Assembly (NCBI GenBank): GCA_018806985.1
Contig: JADANN010000150.1
Span: 357,001-421,000 of the forward strand
Direction of reading: 5' to 3'
Source of the DNA: Angiostrongylus vasorum
Lineage: Eukaryota; Nematoda; Chromadorea; Rhabditida; Metastrongylidae
DNA length: 64,000 nt
Numbering within the stretch: the first letter of the stretch is position 1; every line of letters begins with the position of its first letter. This document shows positions 57,700-64,000 of this stretch, in pieces. The notes beneath the pieces are model-generated. The model had not been told where the DNA came from and made no database searches. It saw nothing but the letters and a program-made list of their open reading frames with translations. The position numbers were made by a program, and so were the translations under genes.

Positions 57700-59030
57700 A
57701 GCCTTAGTGCTCATAAGAGGTAGGTGAGAGCTTTTAGAGCTGAAATCTTCAGTTTGGGAGTAGAAGGTACTAGTACAGAAAGAAATGCATGCATTTGAAA
57801 ATGAATTATTTTTCTTAGAACGTTCATAGATTTCTCGCCAGTAGTGTTATTCACGCGAGAATTTAGCACGATGCTACAATGTGCTTTATTCATTCTCCAA
57901 AATTCTGTGGATATCATCGCAAATGTTCAATGGATTTTATTTTACAATAAACAACAGTTGCTTAAAACTATTCCATTAGCTTTTAGGTTCTTGGAAGGCA
58001 AGATGATTTGAAAAGTTGATTCTGTATGACTGTCGAGATGACGAGAGGAACGCTCCCTTGGAGATTTGTGCCGGGTGAAGTGCAATGGTACCGTTCCGTT
58101 AATACTACCAATGTTAACTGAAGAGGGCTGACATAATATATGAATACTTTTCCGATTTTCTACTATTAATGAACAAAACTATTACCGTTATGCAATATAG
58201 ATTCTAGAAAATGTACGACTTTCGCATTTCTTTCACTGTTCAACAGGTTCAGCACACTGATGTTCGACGTAGCCAAACGAAGATTGTCTCACCTTCGAGT
58301 ATTTTGGAGACTAAAAGTGATTTAATCAGCGAGGCGAAAATGCTTTACGTGTTTGACATCATTAACTTTCAATTCTACCTGCTTTTTATTGCAGCTTTCA
58401 CATAAGGTTGTGTGGCAATTCTTTAAGGGTAACACGGTTTGGAAGAACGGCACGGAACTTAAGTAAAACTTAGGTGAACTCGTGTAAAACTTATAAGACA
58501 TTACGGCTATGTGAAAAGCGTACCACATTGATATTTTCTATTCGCACTAGTGTGTCACTGGTGTAAAAACCAGACGTTTTGCTAAAAGTTGCTAAAAGTC
58601 GAGGAGCAATCATGATGTCCAAATTTAAAATTACCGCAGTGACGATCTGTACTTGGAAGAGAGGCATGCTTGCACCGAATGCTTGCATTCTGGGCTGCTC
58701 GATGCAACTCGAGAAGATTAGGTGCGAACTTATTCTACCTAGTAGCAGAAGAATATGTATCAATAGGTGTAGTTAGCATCCTCGTCAAACGCTCAGGCTG
58801 CACACATAAGCAGCAGCGTGTGAAACACCATCGAAATTCCTCCGATTGTATGATCTACAGTGAAGTTTCTGAAACGAGGTGAGTCGAGACGCCATTCACG
58901 GCACCATCTCCGAAATTGTAGTTATACGAAAAAATGGTTGGATGGTTGTGATGCTACCTGAAAACGCTGGACCCACAATTCTTGTACCACTTCATGTTAG
59001 ATTGGTGAAATGATCTATATTTCGCCTAAG
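57700..59030. other. Intergenic, no gene recognised
   Basis: Several 60-90 codon frames overlap on both strands near 58.5-58.9 kb without family resemblance. Confidence 0.4.
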
Positions 59031-59037
59031 CTAAGGA

Positions 59038-59095
59038 AAACTATGTTCGTAAGAAATGGATTAATCCTTGGTACCTTTGTGCACTCACCGGAAGA
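59038..59095 (+). mobile_element. Short RTE-type LINE scrap
   Basis: AACTATGTTCGTAAGAAATG and what follows encode a TMFVRNGLI-like piece that matches the same point in the other RTE copies. Confidence 0.4.
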
Positions 59096-59104
59096 AATTC
59101 CTCT

Positions 59105-59240
59105 AATGACAACTATTGAGATATTTGCAAAACTCTAGACCGCAGGTGCCTATGGTGGAGAAGGAACGCGCTATTGTCCTTTCCGAGGAGTAACGCGTTC
59201 ACCACCACACCATGCAGGTCCTTCGTTTCGCCTGTCTCTC
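59105..59240 (-). repeat. tRNA-derived SINE, family A
   Basis: The minus-strand head GCATGGTGTGGTGGTGAACG is followed by GCGTTCCTTCTCCACCATAG and the TTTGCAAATATCTCAATA tail. It runs head-to-head into the plus piece at 59260. Confidence 0.75.
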
Positions 59241-59259
59241 ATGTCTCTCAGCTTAGGAA

Positions 59260-59385
59260 TAGCGCGTTCGTTCCCCACCATAGGCACCTGCGGTCCAGAG
59301 TTTTGCAAATATCTCAGCTCCGTTGAAGTTATATTTCGCAATATACCCTGCCATCAAAAAGAGTAGGCAGTAAGTAAAAAGGTTA
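59260..59385 (+). repeat. tRNA-derived SINE, family A, box B and tail
   Basis: GCGTTCGTTCCCCACCATAG, GCACCTGCGGTCCAGAG and the tail to AAAAAGAGTAGGCAGTAAG. The box A half is missing. Confidence 0.7.
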
Positions 59386-59464
59386 AAATTGACAATTATT
59401 GAATTGAATGTCGACTTGTGTTTCTCAGATTGTTCCCTTTGATGGGTGCTCATAGCAACTATAA

Positions 59465-59665
59465 ACACGGCTGAGAGAAAAACTAAACAGAAGGATCCGC
59501 GTGGTGTGGTGGTATACGCGCTAGCTCCCGGAAAGGGTAATAGATTGTTTGGTCTCCAACAAAAACACCTGCGTTAGAGAGTTATTCAAATGTTTTAGCA
59601 TCATTCCAGTTGTATTCCAATAATACATTGCCATGAAAAAAGAATAGGCAATAAATAAGAGTGAC
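59465..59665 (+). repeat. tRNA-derived SINE, family A
   Basis: The head GCGTGGTGTGGTGGTATACG is kept. Box B is eroded to TGTTTGGTCTCCAACAAAA. The tail ends AAAAGAATAGGCAATAAATA. Confidence 0.7.
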
Positions 59666-60243
59666 TCCATATCTTTAATTATTCCACTCGTTTAGATGGA
59701 TCTGTGAACTTCAACGTTCTAAGTTCTAGAACCGTTCAATATAAAGCTATTAGCATAATGAACTTTCGGAATCTTTGAAGAGAATATCGACGAAGATATA
59801 AAACATAAATTTTTTGCTCTAATCTTCAATATCGTCGCTCTTCCTACCGCAAGCCGTATCGCAAGAGCTTTGGACACCATTTAAGTAGGAGCAGAGCGTG
59901 ATCACTTTTCTCGAAGTTGCTCTCAAAGGTGGAATGTTTGTGGCAGCCGTTCGTATTGCTTGAATGAGAGAAATATTCCTAACCAACTTTGATATTTATA
60001 CTTAGATGATCTGTCATCATGATCCGTTATCACTTGTTGTGCGGGTTCTAGGCCTTCGTTCACTCACGTCGTTTGTCTCGTGGCGGCAAAATGGTCGCAT
60101 TAACTGTTGCTTCGACTGCCGTTTAACGATCTGAAAGTTGGTTTGTTCTGTGACCATAGTTGGTTTTAAGCGTGTGAAGAACGCGTCCCCATCTTTTAGG
60201 TCTCTCTATTTCGTTCGTGTTCTCTTGAAATTCGGTTTAATCT

Positions 60244-60510
60244 CTAGAAGGCGTACGAGTTTCTTGTGAATTGTACGCAACTTCTTCGATGTAACTGACA
60301 CATCAGATTTGCTTCTGGCACGTAATACAAGTTTAGAAAAACTGTTCCTTTAAATAAGCCGACACGCTGTCCATGGGATCGATTTTTTGTGGATTGGTCC
60401 GTGCTTATGACACTTCCGTGCTTTGTCAAGCGTCTTAAGCACTGTCCTGCTTCTGTATAGCTACTTTGGCAAACGATAATGTCGGCGACAAAAGAAAGTT
60501 TCAGAGGAGT
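60244..60510 (-). pseudogene. Possible reverse-transcriptase fragment
   Basis: The minus strand reads FVADIIVCQSSYTEAGQCL, which resembles the F-A-D-D-I/V-V region of a LINE reverse transcriptase with the aspartates rearranged. The rest is unrecognisable, so this is tentative. Confidence 0.3.
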
Positions 60511-60519
60511 CGACCATCG

Positions 60520-62225
60520 GTCTCACAAACCCTGTTCCAATGATAGTCGTAGTGTTGTTTCGATCAGTGTTTGATAATTGGTTTTATTTTGTCGTTTAAG
60601 TTCTTTCCAGTGAGTAAACAACCAAAACCAACTCGCTTCTAAGTGAAATTTTATGTCTACATTGCGTTTGCCAAGGAACAAATTGGAATTTGTAGAATTA
60701 GAACCAGTGGTAAAACAAGTATTGAAGGACCCGACCCTGACCAATTCCAGAGGGACGTGACACTAAAAGTGTTTTAGTAGTTTAATGTGCTATGGTGGCG
60801 TTCCAAGCCTAACGAGATAGTTAATATGGTTTGGTTTCGTAAGATAGGTAATTTTTTTAAAAAGTGGTATTCCATAAGGTGGACGATTTTTGTTAAATAG
60901 TCACCAAAACATCATTAAATATTCATATTTTAGCTCCGAGGAGATAAAGGGGTTCGTGTGAACGAGCGCTGGGATTAGGAGGACAAATCATCACTTTCGA
61001 CAACTAGCACCGTTATAAGCTATTCGGAACGTGAACTTAAAACAAAGAAAGAAGAACGATACGGAAAGATTTCCATGGTATGATATTCGTTAATTTTGCA
61101 CCCATCAAGTGTTTTACTCTGGCACACTAACGAGTTAGTTAGCTCCTCTAACCCACATGATTGTTTAATAAATACAACTCTTGTCTGTATAAAGATTCCA
61201 AGGTTTTGAATGGAAAACACTGAGCCAATTATGTCCAAAACTGCTGAAACTCGAAGGGAAATTGCAGCTGTGAAGGTGCAATACATTCACTAATAGCAGC
61301 GAACTTCTCATTTTTTAACAGACTTACACGAGAACCTTATTTCAGCTAAGGATTTGGCGCTTTTGTCTTTTTGAAAATCGCAATGACTTGAATCGAGTAA
61401 CTATAGTAGTTATTCCTTGCGATGAATGAGTCTTCGTAGTTGCGTCGAGTCGAATCGAGTAGAGTGGACACCACGTGAAAAGGCAATACAACCGCAAGAT
61501 TGGCGAAATCGAAGTTTCAGTGCGAGCTCGTCTAACCTTATCAGTTGGGTATCGAAAATAAAGAATAAGACATTCACCGATAGATTAATTCCTGAGGGGG
61601 TCTGTCGTGTATTCGACTCCACCAAACTTCGTTAGAGGTGATTAGGTTAAATGCATATCTGGTCTATAAAATTACTTGCGGTAGCCTACTGATATAGTGG
61701 ATCAGTGCTGCTACCCTGCCAGCCAAGTACGGAATCAATTTGTCGGACCGGATGGAATGGAAGGCTTGGTCAGCCTCAGACGATGGTTGGAATCAACGAT
61801 AACATGTGTATTGCACGGCACCCCCTAACGACTGCGATACGCGCTTTCCCAGTGTCAGTTAGATGTTGTATCGGTTATTTATTGAGCTCAGATATCAGTT
61901 ATTTTTCAATCAACTGCAAACATAACACGTATTTTCTAAGCAAGGTCTTACCAAGTGTTTTTATTTTTTTTCACAATCTTTCTTGGATATTTCGATACTT
62001 GGACGATCTAGCGGAAACCGGCACATTTGCCATTCGTTTCTTTCCTTCGCAATCGTCGTCTATATTGGTGGTGGTTTTACTCGAGCATGGTAGCACATAG
62101 CAGCCGTCTGCAATATAACTGCAGCTGCAAGTATAGCTGATTAACTTTGGTTACGAACACGCTCCTCCATTCCCCCCTCCCCTACTCCTCCTATCACATA
62201 AGTGTAAGCCGTTCTTGGGGACGCT
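60520..62225. other. Intergenic, no gene recognised
   Basis: Overlapping frames on both strands at 61410-61635 arise from the same stretch and lack support. A SINE-like GGTGGAGTCGAATAC at 61610 (minus) is too isolated to call. Confidence 0.4.
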
Positions 62226-62229
62226 TGTG

Positions 62230-62480
62230 CCTTGGTTGATGGAGTCCAATTCACAGTTCTTTTCGTCCATCTGTTGTCAGCTTTCCCATTACGAAACCAG
62301 TCCATCTCTGTTTCTCTATCGATGTTTGTTCTCCTAGATCCCTAAGATGGGATAGGTTTGGTATATCAGAGCTTCGCATTCCGGCTAGATGTCTATTATA
62401 TTTCAAAAGGCCATTGCTTAAGCGCTCTAAGAGTAGTGCGCAGTATTCTCCACGTGGATAACGCATCAGCTCTTGTCTCT
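62230..62480 (-). mobile_element. Fragment of the second RTE-like LINE family
   Basis: The minus strand encodes LLKYNRHLAGMRSSDIPNL, then RWTGFVMGKLTTDGRKEL. This is the same C-terminal arrangement as at 39480-39640 (SSDLRKLP.., RGWASCIMRR). It is short and isolated. Confidence 0.6.
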
Positions 62481-63494
62481 GCAGAACAGCAGAGCGCTGG
62501 GAAGACCATTGACTCGAGAAGGTGAGCGTGGATTTTTAAGCGGTTCTTCACTTGTTCGGTGGTTTTTTTTGAGATACTGGGACTGGGCCGTGCAGCTTAA
62601 ACGCGATTAAACCACCGAGGTAGCTGACGCCAGATGGCACAGTTCATCCATCGTCATTTGTCTCAGTATCGTCGAGGAATATTGCGTAGTACAAGTGCCG
62701 AAGATGCCTCAGAACCATCCATTTGTCATGCTTCTTCGACTTTCCAATTTTAGATGCTCAGAAACAGTTTAATTACTCACATCGATACTTTCTGCAAACT
62801 CTGAAGGAGCTGCGTGCGTATTTGCTTCCATAATAGTCTTCCATTAATTTTTCATCAATAGAAGAAGGAGGTATGCGTCTTCCCTAAACTTTAACGTTGA
62901 ATTAGCCGCGACCAATTTTAACCAAAGTTCCACTGTACATTCCTCACTACCCTTGCTTTTAAACTGTTAAGAGCCAGTTGTAGTGCGTACGTTCGAGTTT
63001 CCATACGTGGAAGTCAGTTTGTGGAAACTGCTGCCTTTGCATCCGGAATTCTGCACACCGAAATTGCTAGAAACCTAATTTATGTTAGAACTCGGTTATG
63101 GGGCGATTATTTGGATAAAATGAGCTTTTCAACTATGTATATAAAGCAGTATAAGAAGAAGGGAAAACTAGTGCTGCAATGTATAGAAGAGAGATGAAAT
63201 CGCAAACCAGACACTAATTTCCGAGCAACCTCGTACTGCTCTGCCAAAAGAAATCAGCTCAATAACATTTTGACGTATAGAAAAAAAGAACAAAAAATTT
63301 TCTCTGATAGCTGTTTAAGGACGGCATGTTCTAGAAAGCAATTAGGTAGAAATAAAAATAATCCTCAACAGCTGTAGATGAAACAATGTTGCGAGTTCAT
63401 ATTATTATAAAATAAAAGTGAATTCACCAGGTCCTGTGACATCTGAAGTTATACCTCTCCACTTATTTTTTCAGGCGAAGAATTTCCATACTGT

Positions 63495-63825
63495 ATTGCG
63501 CACGGTCCTCTGGTTTTTTCGTATTTGCCAATCCTCTGTTTTTGTACGATTCCGTTTTTTTTTGTCTGATCTGTATTTCGTTGCAACATTTTTGATTTTC
63601 GTCCTCTTCTTTGCAATGCCTTCACCTTTGCGAAGAACACCATGTTCGGATGAGTGGTTACATTTTTTGCGTATTTCACGGCTTTTCATCACCCTTAACT
63701 CCCGCATTGATTCCAGCCCACTTTCTTTCGTTATTTCTTGCTCTCATTTCGTACCATTTCTGGAGTGCTCGATTTCGTTCATATCCTCGGCTTTATGGCC
63801 CATCATCTGATAACGAGTTTTAAAG
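63495..63825 (+). repeat. Repeat partner of the XPO5 3' flank
   Basis: Collinear with 22432-22740: CCTCTGGTTTTTTCGTATTT, TTGCAACATTTTTGAT, GGATGAGTGGTTACAT, TTTGCGTATTTCACGGC, ATATCCTCGG. It carries no XPO5 exon, so it is a dispersed repeat and not a gene duplication. Confidence 0.7.
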
Positions 63826-64000
63826 TAAATACCGAAAAATTGAACCACGAGTCAAAATGGCAAAGGATACTGGTTTAAAACCATCAGTTATCTCTTAACT
63901 AAAAGTTGACTTACCAACATGTCCCGTCTTGTACTAGCTTATAAAAGCTCATAAGTTAGTATCCAGCGATGATCTTTTGTCTACCGATCCATCATTGTTT

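Overview
This is a eukaryotic, AT-rich, repeat-laden window that looks like the genome of a strongylid (hookworm-like, clade V) nematode. The evidence is short introns with T-rich TTTCAG-type acceptors, degenerate RTE-type LINEs, Penelope-like elements (PLEs) with GIY-YIG domains, and many tRNA-derived SINEs. The species cannot be fixed from the sequence alone.

Region 1 (1-22.4 kb, + strand) holds the clearest genes. The window opens on the last exon of a GoLoco-motif protein (AGS-3/GPSM-like, 585-819). About 0.8 kb downstream on the same strand starts a gene that I could reconstruct exon by exon from ATG (1634) to stop (22418). It has 26 exons whose phases all join, giving about 1,153 residues. 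Its order of sequence blocks matches exportin-5 (XPO5), the RanGTP-dependent exporter of pre-miRNA and other structured RNAs. Exportin-5 is usually described as missing from C. elegans, so a full gene in a clade V nematode is the main biological result here. Its introns carry a head-to-head pair of PLE copies, an RTE LINE, SINEs and foldback elements. One exon-intron junction (15779/15780) is non-canonical.

Region 2 (22.4-46 kb) is mostly decayed mobile DNA. It contains RTE copies on both strands, PLE ends, foldback elements and SINEs. It also contains a minus-strand gene (28081-30521) for a METTL13-like class I SAM methyltransferase. A possible membrane-anchored first part of this gene lies 6 kb upstream (36578-36814).

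Region 3 (46-54 kb) has a second, plus-strand METTL13-like copy (49429-53348). Three of its four visible exons fit the minus-strand gene, two of them with identical lengths. The start of one exon no longer fits and the last exons were not found, so it may be a pseudogene. Region 4 (54-64 kb) is intergenic, with SINEs, LINE scraps and a diverged duplicate of the segment just after the XPO5 stop codon.

A recurring theme is a family of foldback (terminal inverted repeat) elements and PLE ends. They share a terminus of the form TTGTTGAGC..CACGAGGTTG and carry hammerhead-ribozyme-like cores: CTGANGA, stem II, GAAAC, GTC/GTT, and a covarying helix I. These link the autonomous PLEs to short palindromic derivatives spread over the window.
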